From contig CALBKP010000053.1 of the NCBI GenBank assembly GCA_937895825.1, positions 1 through 16,373 on the forward strand: a stretch of DNA of 16,373 nt, given 5' to 3'. The notes under the pieces were generated by a model that was given only the letters and a program-made list of their open reading frames with translations, did no database searches and was not told the DNA's origin. Origin of the DNA: an uncultured Alistipes sp. GTDB lineage: Bacteria > Bacteroidota > Bacteroidia > Bacteroidales > Rikenellaceae. Shown here one piece after another: positions 1 through 8,788 of the stretch (its first letter is position 1; the number at the start of each line of letters is the position of its first letter). The position numbers were made by a program, and so were the translations under genes.

Positions 1-54
<54 letters not shown>

Positions 55-86
55 ATTAATAAACCCTACTCCTATGAAAGAGCCCA

Positions 87-117
87 CAAAAGTACACAAG
101 TTTTTTGAATCTGCAAA
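87..117 (-). promoter_or_regulatory. Bacteroidota-type promoter of the tRNA-Thr transcript
   Basis: On the minus strand, TTTG (114-117) is followed after exactly 19 nt by TACTTTTG (87-94). This matches the phylum's -33 TTTG / -7 TAnnTTTG consensus at every fixed base. The predicted start near position 80 leaves a leader of roughly 25 nt before the tRNA. The promoter lies downstream of the acyl-CoA synthetase terminator, so the tRNA appears to be an independent transcription unit. Confidence 0.8.
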
Positions 118-168
118 CTTTTTGAGATAAAAAGTGCTTTTTTTGTAGAAATTGGGTGATATAACCAT

Positions 169-200
169 AAAAAAAGCCCCCGAGCAAGATTAGCTCGGGG
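169..200 (-). terminator. Intrinsic terminator of the acyl-CoA synthetase gene
   Basis: Positions 193-200 and 178-185 form a perfect 8-bp GC-rich stem (CCCCGAGC/GCTCGGGG) with a 7-nt loop (186-192). On the minus strand the hairpin is followed by GGC-type bases and then seven T residues (169-175). It starts 22 nt after the stop codon at 223 and separates this gene from the tRNA promoter. Confidence 0.92.
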
Positions 201-222
201 TGTGTGGTAATCGTTTGGTTGA

Positions 223-1884
223 CTACTTCTTATTACCATCCTCTGGCTTAGAGTCCTTATTGCGACGGTCGTAGACAAAGCGGCGGATCTTCTTCGTGGG
301 TGTCTTCTCGAACTCACCCTCGTTATCCACAACCTTCGTGATCTTAGAGAAGCGGTTGACCTTAGAGTTTACATACTCCAGCACCTCCTTCTTGATCTCT
401 TCCATCTTAAGCGAGAGCTGCTCTTTGCCGACAGACATCTTGAACTTAAACTCGTCGTAGGCCTCCTCCAGCGCGGTGGTGTCGAAGTAAACGAGGGCGA
501 TGAGCTTGCCATCCTCCTCCGTAACGACCGACTCGGCAACGAAGCGGTTGCTGTTGAGCACCTCCTCGATATCCTCGGGGTAGATATTTTCGCCCGAAGG
601 ACCAACGATCATATTCTTCAAACGCCCCTTAATATAGATCCATCCGTCGTCGGTGATAGCTCCGAGGTCACCTGTGCGGAACCAGCCATCCTCGGTGAAC
701 ACGGCACGTGTGGCCTCCTCGTTCTTATAGTAACCCTTCATGCAGCAGGGGGTCTTTACAACAATCTCGCCCTGACCCGTGTCGGGGTTAACGTCGTCGA
801 GGCGTATTTGTACATCGGGGAGTGATGGGCCCGTAGAGCCTACGCGTACCATCTTACCCACAGCGCCTGCGATAAGTGGTGCTGTCTCCGTAAGGCCGTA
901 TCCGATGCCGTAGGGGAAGCCCGCCTCGAGCAAGAAACGCTCAGCCTCGGAGTCGAATTTCGAACCGCCAATAGCAAAGAGGCGCATGCGGCCGCCGAAG
1001 AGCTTCTTAAGCTGCTTGCCCGCAACCTTATGCAGAAGCTTGCGCGACCAATTCCAGCCGTAGAGCGTACGAAGCAGGGCGTTCTTCTGGAAGGTCGGGC
1101 GTACCTTGCCAGCATATACCTTCTCCATGATGAGTGGTACCGAGGCGATAACCGTAGGGCGTACCTGTGCCAACGCGGGCATAAGTGCCGATGCGGTAGG
1201 TGGACGATCCATATAATGAATATGTGCGCCGCGCGAGAAGGGGTATATCATGCCGAGCGTACACTCGTAAGTGTGCGACAGCGGTAGGATAGACAAGAGC
1301 ACGTCCTCCTCGTTGTAGTCGAACAGCGGTGGAATGATAGAGAGTTGCATTGCGAGGGCATAGTGCGAGAGCATCACACCCTTGGGCTTCGATGTAGTTC
1401 CCGACGTGTAGATGATTGCCGCGATATCCTCAGGTTGTGGGATGCGCTTCTCGGCACGCTCGGTCACGCGTTGCGAGATGATGTTCAGTCCCTTTGTGCG
1501 GATAACGATGTTGAACTTCTCGACAGTCTCCTTCGAGAGCTTTGTGTAGAGTTTATCAGATACGAGTATCGCTTTTGCCTCCGAGTGGGCGATGATGAGG
1601 TCAAGCTCGTCGCTTGTGAAGTCGGGAAGAATGGGCACGGCAATCATGCCTGCTGTTGTCACTGCGAAGTACGACACGCCCCAGTTGGGCATGCTACTAC
1701 TGAGGATTGCCACCTTGTCGCCAGCACCCACGCCAGCGTTGAGGAGCATATCCTGCACCTTCTCCACGCGCTCGCCAACCTCCTCGTACGACACATCCTC
1801 ACCTCCAATCATTGAGAAAGCTATACGCTTGGAAAACTTTTCCACGCTATGCTTAACTACCTCATAAATAGTGGTAAACGTCAT
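223..1884 (-). CDS. Long-chain fatty acid-CoA ligase (AMP-binding, adenylate-forming enzyme)
   Basis: The 553-residue protein belongs to the ANL superfamily. It would activate a fatty acid with ATP to an acyl-AMP and transfer it to CoA, feeding lipid synthesis or salvage at the inner membrane face. Visible motifs in order: the P-loop-like YTSGTTSKPKG (159-169), PLSHTYE (201-207), YGLTET (329-334), the ribose-binding TGD (404-406), KGRLKN (419-424) with the hinge region, and GENIYP (431-436). The C-terminal KTPTKKIRR (527-535) holds the probable catalytic lysine. The length suits bacterial FAA1/FadD-like ligases. The frame is open upstream to 1920, but the ATG at 1884 starts the usual N-terminus (TIYEVVKHS), so I chose it. 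No Shine-Dalgarno is seen, which is normal here. The exact chain-length preference cannot be read from sequence. It is transcribed alone, divergent from queG, and ends at a clear terminator. Confidence 0.92.
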   Translation of the reverse strand: MTFTTIYEVVKHSVEKFSKRIAFSMIGGEDVSYEEVGERVEKVQDMLLNAGVGAGDKVAILSSSMPNWGVSYFAVTTAGMIAVPILPDFTSDELDLIIAHSEAKAILVSDKLYTKLSKETVEKFNIVIRTKGLNIISQRVTERAEKRIPQPEDIAAIIYTSGTTSKPKGVMLSHYALAMQLSIIPPLFDYNEEDVLLSILPLSHTYECTLGMIYPFSRGAHIHYMDRPPTASALMPALAQVRPTVIASVPLIMEKVYAGKVRPTFQKNALLRTLYGWNWSRKLLHKVAGKQLKKLFGGRMRLFAIGGSKFDSEAERFLLEAGFPYGIGYGLTETAPLIAGAVGKMVRVGSTGPSLPDVQIRLDDVNPDTGQGEIVVKTPCCMKGYYKNEEATRAVFTEDGWFRTGDLGAITDDGWIYIKGRLKNMIVGPSGENIYPEDIEEVLNSNRFVAESVVTEEDGKLIALVYFDTTALEEAYDEFKFKMSVGKEQLSLKMEEIKKEVLEYVNSKVNRFSKITKVVDNEGEFEKTPTKKIRRFVYDRRNKDSKPEDGNKK

Positions 1885-1957
1885 AATAATACTGTTTAGG
1901 TTAATGACTTGTTTGTGCAAATCGGGTGCAAGTTACCAATTATTTATCAAAATTTGT

Positions 1958-1965
1958 TAATTTTG
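1958..1965 (+). promoter_or_regulatory. -7 element of the putative queG promoter
   Basis: TAATTTTG matches the TAnnTTTG consensus exactly. The -33 region is weak: no TTTG lies at the expected 19-20 nt distance, only TTAC near 1933. Transcription would begin near 1971, leaving a leader of only about 10 nt before the queG ATG. The 97-bp divergent region (1885-1981) is AT-rich and must also hold the acyl-CoA synthetase promoter, for which I found no convincing match. Confidence 0.45.
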
Positions 1966-1981
1966 CCACAAATATTTTTCA

Positions 1982-2890
1982 ATGATTGCGCGAAATTTTA
2001 TAATTAATGTAGCTCACGAGGTTGGTTTTGACCTCGTTGGAGTGGTACGTGTAGAACCTCTCGATGCTGAACGTAACAGGTTTAGAGAGTGGCTGTTACA
2101 AGGCCGTAATTCGACGCTTGACTACCTCGAACGTAACGTCGAAAAACGCTTTGATATGGGACTTTTGGTGCCTGGTGCACGAAGTGTGGTAGTTTGTGCT
2201 GTATCGTACCTCTCGCCCTTTAGTCGGGGATATGATGTGAACTCTCGCACGAAGATTGCATCGTATGCCCTGGCTCGTGACTATCATGTGACTATTAAGG
2301 ATATGTTGCGTACCCTCGCTATGCGCCTTACGGAGTATGCGCCAGAGCTTAAGTATCGCGCCTTTACCGACTCTGCTCCTGTGGCAGAGAAGAGCCTTGC
2401 TGTGCGTGCTGGTCTTGGGTGGATCGGGCGTAACTCGCTCCTTGTTACACAGGAGCTTGGCTCTATGTTACACCTCGGCGAATTGGTTATAAACGAGGAT
2501 GTTGACCAGTATGATGGTTCACGTGAGATGGTGGGGTGTGGCGAGTGTCGCCGCTGTGTGGAGGCGTGCCCTAATGGTGCAATTATGGAGGATAGAAGCA
2601 TCGACACCAATCGTTGCATCTCGTGCCGCACCATCGAACGTGAGGGCTCTGGCGGGGATATCACGCTCGATGGTTGGATCTTTGGCTGCGATGCCTGTCA
2701 GTCGGTGTGTCCCTATAATCGCTGTGTGCCACTGCACTCAAACCCACACTTTGACCCTCTGTTTGATCCTACAAAGCTCAATGCTGAGCAGTGGTTCGCT
2801 ATGACCGATGAGGAGTTTGCGACCATGGCTGGCTCAACGCCTATGCCGCGTGCGGGTCTTGAACGAATAAAGAGAAATATTGGTAAGTAG
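1982..2890 (+). CDS. queG: Epoxyqueuosine reductase QueG
   Basis: QueG is a cobalamin and iron-sulfur enzyme. It carries out the last step of queuosine synthesis, reducing epoxyqueuosine to queuosine at the wobble base of tRNAs with GUN anticodons. The 302-residue protein shows the family block FTDSAPVAEK (128-137), whose D130 aligns with the proposed catalytic aspartate. It also has RAGLGWIGRN (142-151) and a double 4Fe-4S ferredoxin-like region: C186, C189, C192, C196, then C212, C236, C239 and C243. It is short because it lacks the C-terminal HEAT-like extension of E. coli QueG (about 380 aa), as in other members of this phylum. The segment following C212 reads CISCRTIE where the family usually has CISYLTIE, so one extra cysteine (C215) is present. 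It stands alone, with a 242-bp gap downstream. Identification is secure. Confidence 0.95.
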   Translation: MIARNFIINVAHEVGFDLVGVVRVEPLDAERNRFREWLLQGRNSTLDYLERNVEKRFDMGLLVPGARSVVVCAVSYLSPFSRGYDVNSRTKIASYALARDYHVTIKDMLRTLAMRLTEYAPELKYRAFTDSAPVAEKSLAVRAGLGWIGRNSLLVTQELGSMLHLGELVINEDVDQYDGSREMVGCGECRRCVEACPNGAIMEDRSIDTNRCISCRTIEREGSGGDITLDGWIFGCDACQSVCPYNRCVPLHSNPHFDPLFDPTKLNAEQWFAMTDEEFATMAGSTPMPRAGLERIKRNIGK

Positions 2891-2974
2891 GGTGGCTTCT
2901 TTTGCTGTCGCGACAGATAAAATATGTCTATATTTCTATCGCTTGATGCGATATACTCTATGTGTCAAATAGTG

Positions 2975-3014
2975 TAATTTTGGAGTATAGGCGAACTGAT
3001 TTTATTCAGTTTGC
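2975..3014 (+). other. Strong hairpin just after a -7-like element in the queG/DUF2723 gap
   Basis: Positions 2991-2999 (GCGAACTGA) pair with 3006-3014 (TCAGTTTGC) in a 9-bp stem with one G-U pair and a 6-nt loop (3000-3005). No T-tract follows on the plus strand, so it is a poor intrinsic terminator. TAATTTTG at 2975-2982 exactly matches the -7 consensus and would start transcription about 8 nt before the stem, placing the hairpin at the very 5' end of a leader of about 140 nt. A second small stem, TATCGC/GCGATA (2937-2942/2948-2953), lies upstream. No convincing small ORF was found in the 2891-3132 gap. Confidence 0.45.
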
Positions 3015-3079
3015 CATGTGTCTGATTATAACGATTTTGTGCGATTCACTCTTGTAATGTAAAATAATCGACCGAAAAC

Positions 3080-3110
3080 TTCGTTTATCGGGCAAATATT
3101 ATTATATTTG
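3080..3110 (+). promoter_or_regulatory. Promoter of the DUF2723-cysS-prfB-namZ-ftsY-rimO operon
   Basis: TATATTTG (3103-3110) matches the -7 consensus exactly. TTCG (3080-3083), a one-base variant of the -33 TTTG, lies 19 nt upstream. Transcription would begin near 3117, about 15 nt before the first ATG. It is the best candidate for driving the long downstream gene run. Confidence 0.65.
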
Positions 3111-3132
3111 CGGATTAAAATCGACGAAATGT

Positions 3133-6100
3133 ATGATGCAAGAGATGAATAGATTCAAACTGTGGAATAACATCACTGGATGGGCGGTATTTTTTATCGC
3201 TACCATCTCATATCTGATGACCATGGAGCCCACGACAAGTTTGTGGGATTGTAGCGAGTTTATCGCAACCTCGTACAAGTTAGAGGTGGGTCACCCCCCT
3301 GGAGCTCCGCTCTTTATGATGCTGGCGCGTCTGGCATCGCTCTTAGCACCCTCGCCTGAGAGTGTCCCCGTAATGATTAACGCTATGAACTGCGTAGCAT
3401 CGGGCTTCTGTATATTGTTCCTCTTCTGGACAATCACGCACCTTGCACGCCGTATAACGTCCTATGGCGCAGGTGATAATGCTGTGGAGATGCCGCTCAG
3501 TCGCATGATATTGATCCTTGGAGCAGGTGCTGTGGGAGCGTTGTCGTATGCCTATACCGACACGTTCTGGTTCTCGGCCGTTGAGGGTGAAGTGTATGCT
3601 ATGTCGTCGATGTTTACAGCCCTTGTGGTGTGGCTTATGCTTAAGTGGGAAGAGAATGCCGACAGGCCTACGGCTATGCGCTGGATAATCCTTATTGCCT
3701 ATCTTATGGGCTTGTCTATCGGTGTACATATCCTTAACTTGCTGACCATTCCTGCGTTGGTGATGATATGGTTTTTCCGCCGCTATGAGTATCGCACGGT
3801 GTGGGATTACGTTCTAAAGATGGGTCTTGCACTTATCATGTCGCTCGTGATTCTCGGTACGATAAATGGCCTTATCATCCCCTATACTGTGGCTCTTGGT
3901 GCAGCGTTCGATACCTTTGCGGTAAATACGCTCGGCTTACCCGTAAATGTGGGAATGTTGGTGTTCTTGTTGTTGGTATTCGTGGGATTAGCCTTGTTGG
4001 TGCTCTTTACGCATCGCCGCGGCTACCGCGTGCTTAATGCCGTGGTGCTCTCGGCGACGGTTATCCTCATTGGCTTCTCGTCGTACGCCTCGGTTACAAT
4101 ACGTGCTACGGCAAACCCGCCCATGAACTCGAATAACCCCTCTACACCCCACATGTTGCTTAGCCTGCTCAACCGTGATCAGTATGGCAACCGCCCGCTT
4201 CTTTTTGGCCCATATTACTCGGCTAAGCCGCTGTCGATGGTGGTGTATAACGACGATTTCAACTCCGACGATGAGTATATCCCTACGGGCGACTACGAGT
4301 CGAAGAGCGTGATGTGGCTGAATCCTGAGACGGGAGAGTATGAAGAGCGTGAGTTTTTCAGCGGATATAGCTATCCGAGCGAGGCTAATCGCTTCATGCC
4401 ACGTATGTGGTTCTACTCACGCAGCGAGAACTATGAGACCGACTGGATTGAGATGGAGAACAACCATCCCACGGTACTACGCGAGGCCGATGAGGTTGGT
4501 ACATGGTACGAGCATACGGCGATGGAGGATATAAACTACTTCCTCGGCTACCAGATGGGCGATATGTTCTGGCGATACTTCATGTGGAACTTTGTGGGTC
4601 GTCAGGATGATGAGCAGCTCCAGGCCGACACCGAGAACCGTATCTACTTGCATGGTGGTTGGATCTCGGGTATTGATTTTATCGACGAGCTGTACGCAGG
4701 CCCGCAGAGTGCGTTGCCCTCGGATGTTAAGGATAATCCAGCGCATAACACCTACTTCTTCCTGCCGTTGCTATTGGGTCTACTCGGTCTTATTTATCAG
4801 TTAAATACCGACTGGCGTAACTTCTTCGTTGTCTTGCTACTGTTTGTGATGATGGGTATCGCGCTTGTCGTCTATTTTAACACTGCGCCCAACGAGCCAC
4901 GTGAGCGTGACTACGTTTATGCAGGAGCCTTCTATGCCTTCTCTATCTGGCTCGGCCTTGGTGTTATGGCTATTGGCGATCTTCTTGATTCGTTGCTGTC
5001 GCTCTGTAAGTTATCGGGCAGAAAGGGCGCTTTGACAGTGTCGCTTGTGGCGGTGCTTATGAGCGTTAGCGTTCCTGTGGTGCTTGCCTCGGAGAACTGG
5101 GATGACCACGACCGCTCGGGTCGTTATATGGCGCGTGACATCGGCCGCAACTACCTGAATACCGTGCCTAAGAATGGTATCATCATCAACTTCGGCGATA
5201 ACGACACCTTCCCGCTATGGTATTGCCAGGAGGTCGAGGGTGTTCGCCCAGATGTGAGAATTATGAATTCGTCGTATCTGGGTGGCGAGTGGTATATCGA
5301 CGAGATGAAGCTCGCAGCCAACGAGGCTGATGGTGTGCCTTTTACCATCCCCTCGACGAAGTATAGCTTCGTGAACGACTGGGCTCTGATTGCCGATGTT
5401 ATTGATGTGCTGGATACGGATCAGGCACGTAGACTACGCAGCGAGCGTCGTCGTATTGAACACAGCGAGGTCTATACCATTCGCTATGTCGATGCAGCGG
5501 ATCGTCAGCAGAGTATCACGGGATATTATAGCGATCTTAGCTCTAAGATATCTGAGACGCAGGAGATTATTGCTAAGTATCAGCCATTTATTGAGAGCTG
5601 CATTGCCGCGGGCGATACCTCGTCGGAGGACTTTTATAATGCCTATGCGCAGTATGTTATGGCCTACGACCTGTTTGATGCTATCGTGGCGAACGAGAAG
5701 TTTATGGCTGATTACGACATTATGGAGGAGTATTGGACATTGAATGACCGTATATCAAATGCAAAACTCTATCTTAAGGATGCAATTCGCCTCTTTGTGT
5801 CGGACGATCCGATGACGCTTGTTATCAACGATGGCCGTATGCATCTGTTACCCGAGGGTGAGGTGTTGCCTCGCGATGAGCGTAAGGATGATTATATGAT
5901 GGTCGGTCGTCTTAAGCCTAAGGTCGATAGCTTCTTTGATGGTGTTGATTCGGATTATATCCTCAGGGCATCGAGCTATGTAATACCAGTTGACCGTGAG
6001 GCGGCTATTGCCTCGGGTATCGTGTCGGAAAGCGATGCCGAGCGTATCGTCGACGAGGTGGTCATTAACCTCGATGGTAAGTCGGTGCTCACGAAGGACC

Positions 6101-7296
6101 ACCTTATGATGCTCGACCTCTTCGCTCACTTCGATTGGAAGCGTCCGCTGTCATTCACGCAGGCTCACATTATGAAGGATTATGGCATTGTTGACTATGC
6201 CCGCTTCGACGGTTATAGCTATACGTTTGTGCCTATCTACACCCGCTATAAGAGTGGTACGGAGGTAGGTATCCTCGATGCCGACAAGCTCTACCCGATA
6301 TTTATGGGTGAGCAGGGTGAGCAGGAGCCGTTGTACTATGGCAACCTCGCCGATGAGGATACACATGTCGACTATTTCTACCGCTTTAATACATCGGCAG
6401 CTCGCCTCAGGGAGAATTTTACGCGTGTGGCCACGGAGTATCTTCGTCGTGGCGATAGCGAGGATGTGGAGCGTGCCGAGGCATTGCTCGACAGAGGCTT
6501 GGAGGTGCTTCCTTCGACGAAGGTGGGGTATACACATAGCAATACGCAGCCCTATATTCGTGGCTACTACACAGTTGCTGGCTACTATCTATCGCATGCT
6601 ACCGAAGAGCTGCTGGAGGCTATCGGCATGTTTAATACGTTGCTCGACATGAACGTTGAGGTGGAATACGAGGGTGATGACTTCCTCTACTTCTACAACC
6701 TCTCTGATAAGGCTGCCGAGCTTCAGTCTACGGCCATATATCGTGGCATCGACACCTCGGCTGTAGATAGTTTGTTGGTGCGTAGCGACGAGTACTTTGC
6801 ACGTGCCGAGGAGTGTTACCGCAAGGGTGATATGCTTGCTGCCGACTATATCAAGCGTCGTGGCGAGTGGGTGCGTTATTACTTGCAATTCGCCACCTAC
6901 GAGAACTTCTCGTTTGCCATCAGCGACCTGCTTTATAACGCTATGCTCGACATCATCGAGACACTTGACACGAGCCACATCATGGCGGGAAGCTTCGACT
7001 GGGTGGCCAATGGCGACACGGAGAGCCCGTTGGTCGACGAGCCCGTGATCTTCGATGATCTTGTCTACGACTATCTCAAGGCTGTCAAACGATTGACTCC
7101 ATCGAGCGTCGACGACCCTCAGATGGCACTCATGGAGGGACACATATGCAACCTCTACGAGATATACAGCATGTTGCCGCAGACGCGCTACACGGGTGGC
7201 ATCGATCAGCCTGCCTCATATATTGAGGATGCCGAGGAGTTCCTGTCGGATGATACGCAGTATGAGATACTTGAGATTTACGGTAAATTGAAATAA
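3133..7296 (+). CDS. DUF2723 (TMEM260-like) multi-pass membrane protein, putative GT-C O-glycosyltransferase
   Basis: This 1387-residue protein begins with a multi-pass membrane region. The first helix (about 15-31) is followed by an external loop with WDCSEF (38-43) and HPPGAPL (54-60). These match the family's acidic catalytic-type loop and HPPG signature. EGEVYAMS (151-158) follows, then further helices to about residue 320. A soluble loop with the family block NNPSTPHML (334-342) leads to a second membrane cluster (about 538-655). FGDNDTFPLWY (687-697) and a long soluble, helix-rich C-terminal region come next, possibly TPR-like. DUF2723 includes human TMEM260, a protein O-mannosyltransferase (CAZy GT117 as I recall). 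By analogy this enzyme would move a lipid-linked sugar to exported proteins; the donor and target are unknown. At 1387 aa it is longer than the roughly 1000-1150 aa that I associate with homologues. The start could also be at 3136 or 3145. It opens a six-gene operon and is followed 22 nt later by cysS. Confidence 0.85.
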   Translation: MMQEMNRFKLWNNITGWAVFFIATISYLMTMEPTTSLWDCSEFIATSYKLEVGHPPGAPLFMMLARLASLLAPSPESVPVMINAMNCVASGFCILFLFWTITHLARRITSYGAGDNAVEMPLSRMILILGAGAVGALSYAYTDTFWFSAVEGEVYAMSSMFTALVVWLMLKWEENADRPTAMRWIILIAYLMGLSIGVHILNLLTIPALVMIWFFRRYEYRTVWDYVLKMGLALIMSLVILGTINGLIIPYTVALGAAFDTFAVNTLGLPVNVGMLVFLLLVFVGLALLVLFTHRRGYRVLNAVVLSATVILIGFSSYASVTIRATANPPMNSNNPSTPHMLLSLLNRDQYGNRPLLFGPYYSAKPLSMVVYNDDFNSDDEYIPTGDYESKSVMWLNPETGEYEEREFFSGYSYPSEANRFMPRMWFYSRSENYETDWIEMENNHPTVLREADEVGTWYEHTAMEDINYFLGYQMGDMFWRYFMWNFVGRQDDEQLQADTENRIYLHGGWISGIDFIDELYAGPQSALPSDVKDNPAHNTYFFLPLLLGLLGLIYQLNTDWRNFFVVLLLFVMMGIALVVYFNTAPNEPRERDYVYAGAFYAFSIWLGLGVMAIGDLLDSLLSLCKLSGRKGALTVSLVAVLMSVSVPVVLASENWDDHDRSGRYMARDIGRNYLNTVPKNGIIINFGDNDTFPLWYCQEVEGVRPDVRIMNSSYLGGEWYIDEMKLAANEADGVPFTIPSTKYSFVNDWALIADVIDVLDTDQARRLRSERRRIEHSEVYTIRYVDAADRQQSITGYYSDLSSKISETQEIIAKYQPFIESCIAAGDTSSEDFYNAYAQYVMAYDLFDAIVANEKFMADYDIMEEYWTLNDRISNAKLYLKDAIRLFVSDDPMTLVINDGRMHLLPEGEVLPRDERKDDYMMVGRLKPKVDSFFDGVDSDYILRASSYVIPVDREAAIASGIVSESDAERIVDEVVINLDGKSVLTKDHLMMLDLFAHFDWKRPLSFTQAHIMKDYGIVDYARFDGYSYTFVPIYTRYKSGTEVGILDADKLYPIFMGEQGEQEPLYYGNLADEDTHVDYFYRFNTSAARLRENFTRVATEYLRRGDSEDVERAEALLDRGLEVLPSTKVGYTHSNTQPYIRGYYTVAGYYLSHATEELLEAIGMFNTLLDMNVEVEYEGDDFLYFYNLSDKAAELQSTAIYRGIDTSAVDSLLVRSDEYFARAEECYRKGDMLAADYIKRRGEWVRYYLQFATYENFSFAISDLLYNAMLDIIETLDTSHIMAGSFDWVANGDTESPLVDEPVIFDDLVYDYLKAVKRLTPSSVDDPQMALMEGHICNLYEIYSMLPQTRYTGGIDQPASYIEDAEEFLSDDTQYEILEIYGKLK

Positions 7297-7318
7297 ACGA
7301 TAAAAATAGATAATAGAG

Positions 7319-8788
7319 ATGGAAAAGATTGTTTTGTATAATACGCTCACACGTCGCAAGGAGACGTTCGAGCCTATCAACCCCGAGCATGTGGGTATGT
7401 ATGTTTGTGGTCCCACTGTTTATGGCGATCCACACTTGGGACATGCACGTCCCGCAGTTACGTTTGACCTCTTGTTCCGCTACCTTCAGACTTTGGGTTA
7501 TAAGGTGCGCTATGTGCGTAATATCACCGACGTAGGCCACCTTGAGCAGGATGCCGACGATGGCGAGGATAAGATTGCAAAGAAGGCGCGTTTGGAGCAG
7601 CTTGAGCCTATGGAGATTGCCCACTATTATACGGAGCGTTACCACGATGCCATGCGCGAGCTTGGCGTAAAGTCTCCCTCAATCGAGCCCCACGCCTCGG
7701 GACATATCATCGAGCAGATAGAGATGGTTAAGCGCATCCTCGATGCAGGTTATGCCTATGAGTCTAATGGCTCGATATATTTCGACGTTGAGAAGTATAA
7801 CAAGGACTACCACTATGGTTGTCTATCGGGACGTAACCTCGACGATATAGTAACGAATACTCGTGAGCTCGATGGCCAGAGTGACAAGCACCACTCGTTC
7901 GACTTTGCCCTCTGGAAGAAGGCCTCGCCCGAGCATATCATGCGCTGGCCTTCTCCCTGGAGCGATGGCTTCCCTGGCTGGCATATGGAGTGCTCGGCGA
8001 TGAGCACAAAGTACCTCGGTGAACAGTTCGATATCCACGGTGGAGGTATGGACCTCATGTTCCCACACCACGAGTGCGAGATTGCACAGTCAACGGCAGC
8101 TCTCGGTAAGGACTCGGCACGCTACTGGGTACATAACAATATGATCACGATCAATGGCCAGAAGATGGGTAAGTCGCTCGGTAACTTCATAACCCTGGAG
8201 CAGCTCTTCACCGGCTCGCACCCTATCCTCGAGCAGGCATACTCGCCCATGACCATCCGCTTCTTCGTGCTTCAGGCACACTACCGCTCGACGCTCGACT
8301 TCTCGAACGAGGCATTGCAGGCAGCAGAGAAGGGTCTGGATCGTCTGATGAAGGCTGTGGATACCCTCGCAAAGATTAAGCCTGCGGATAAGTCAACGTC
8401 GGATGTTGCGGAGCTCGAGCGTCGTTGCAAGGAGGCTATGGCTGATGATCTTAACTCGCCGATGGTTATCTCGGCACTCTTCGACTGGGTGCGTATCATC
8501 AATCAGGCAGCCGAGGGTCAGCAGTCGTTCACGGCAGAGGACCTCGATGCTCTCAAGGCTACGGTTAACTGCTACGTCTTCGATATTCTCGGTCTTCGTA
8601 ACGAGAAGGCGGCTGAGGCTGGTGGTAAGGATATGGTGTCGCCACTTGTCGAGATGCTTCTTAATATGCGTATGGAGGCTAAGGCTGCGAAGGACTGGGC
8701 TACATCCGACAAGATTCGCGATAACCTCACTGCCATCGGTATCCGTGTGAAGGACAGAAAGGATGGTTTTGACTGGGAGATAGAGTAA
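7319..8788 (+). CDS. cysS: Cysteinyl-tRNA synthetase
   Basis: This class I aminoacyl-tRNA synthetase charges tRNA-Cys. The 489-residue protein starts with the typical block YVCGPTVYGDPHLGHARP (28-45). It supplies zinc ligand C30 and the HIGH-type signature HLGH (39-42). Later come WHMECSAMS and HHECE, which hold the remaining zinc ligands, and KMGKSLGNF (about 282-290), a KMSKS-type motif with G in the third position. The length is close to the family's usual 460-500. Its stop codon TAA (8786-8788) shares its last A with the ATG of prfB, which implies translational coupling. The 22-nt spacer before it carries no strong Shine-Dalgarno. Confidence 0.97.
   Translation: MEKIVLYNTLTRRKETFEPINPEHVGMYVCGPTVYGDPHLGHARPAVTFDLLFRYLQTLGYKVRYVRNITDVGHLEQDADDGEDKIAKKARLEQLEPMEIAHYYTERYHDAMRELGVKSPSIEPHASGHIIEQIEMVKRILDAGYAYESNGSIYFDVEKYNKDYHYGCLSGRNLDDIVTNTRELDGQSDKHHSFDFALWKKASPEHIMRWPSPWSDGFPGWHMECSAMSTKYLGEQFDIHGGGMDLMFPHHECEIAQSTAALGKDSARYWVHNNMITINGQKMGKSLGNFITLEQLFTGSHPILEQAYSPMTIRFFVLQAHYRSTLDFSNEALQAAEKGLDRLMKAVDTLAKIKPADKSTSDVAELERRCKEAMADDLNSPMVISALFDWVRIINQAAEGQQSFTAEDLDALKATVNCYVFDILGLRNEKAAEAGGKDMVSPLVEMLLNMRMEAKAAKDWATSDKIRDNLTAIGIRVKDRKDGFDWEIE

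Noticed and set aside
751..1287. Open frames opposite the acyl-CoA synthetase gene, including a 156-residue frame at 1345-1815 on the plus strand
   Set aside because: They are shadows of a gene with clear full-length family motifs on the minus strand, and their translations are rich in Cys, His and Arg without any domain.
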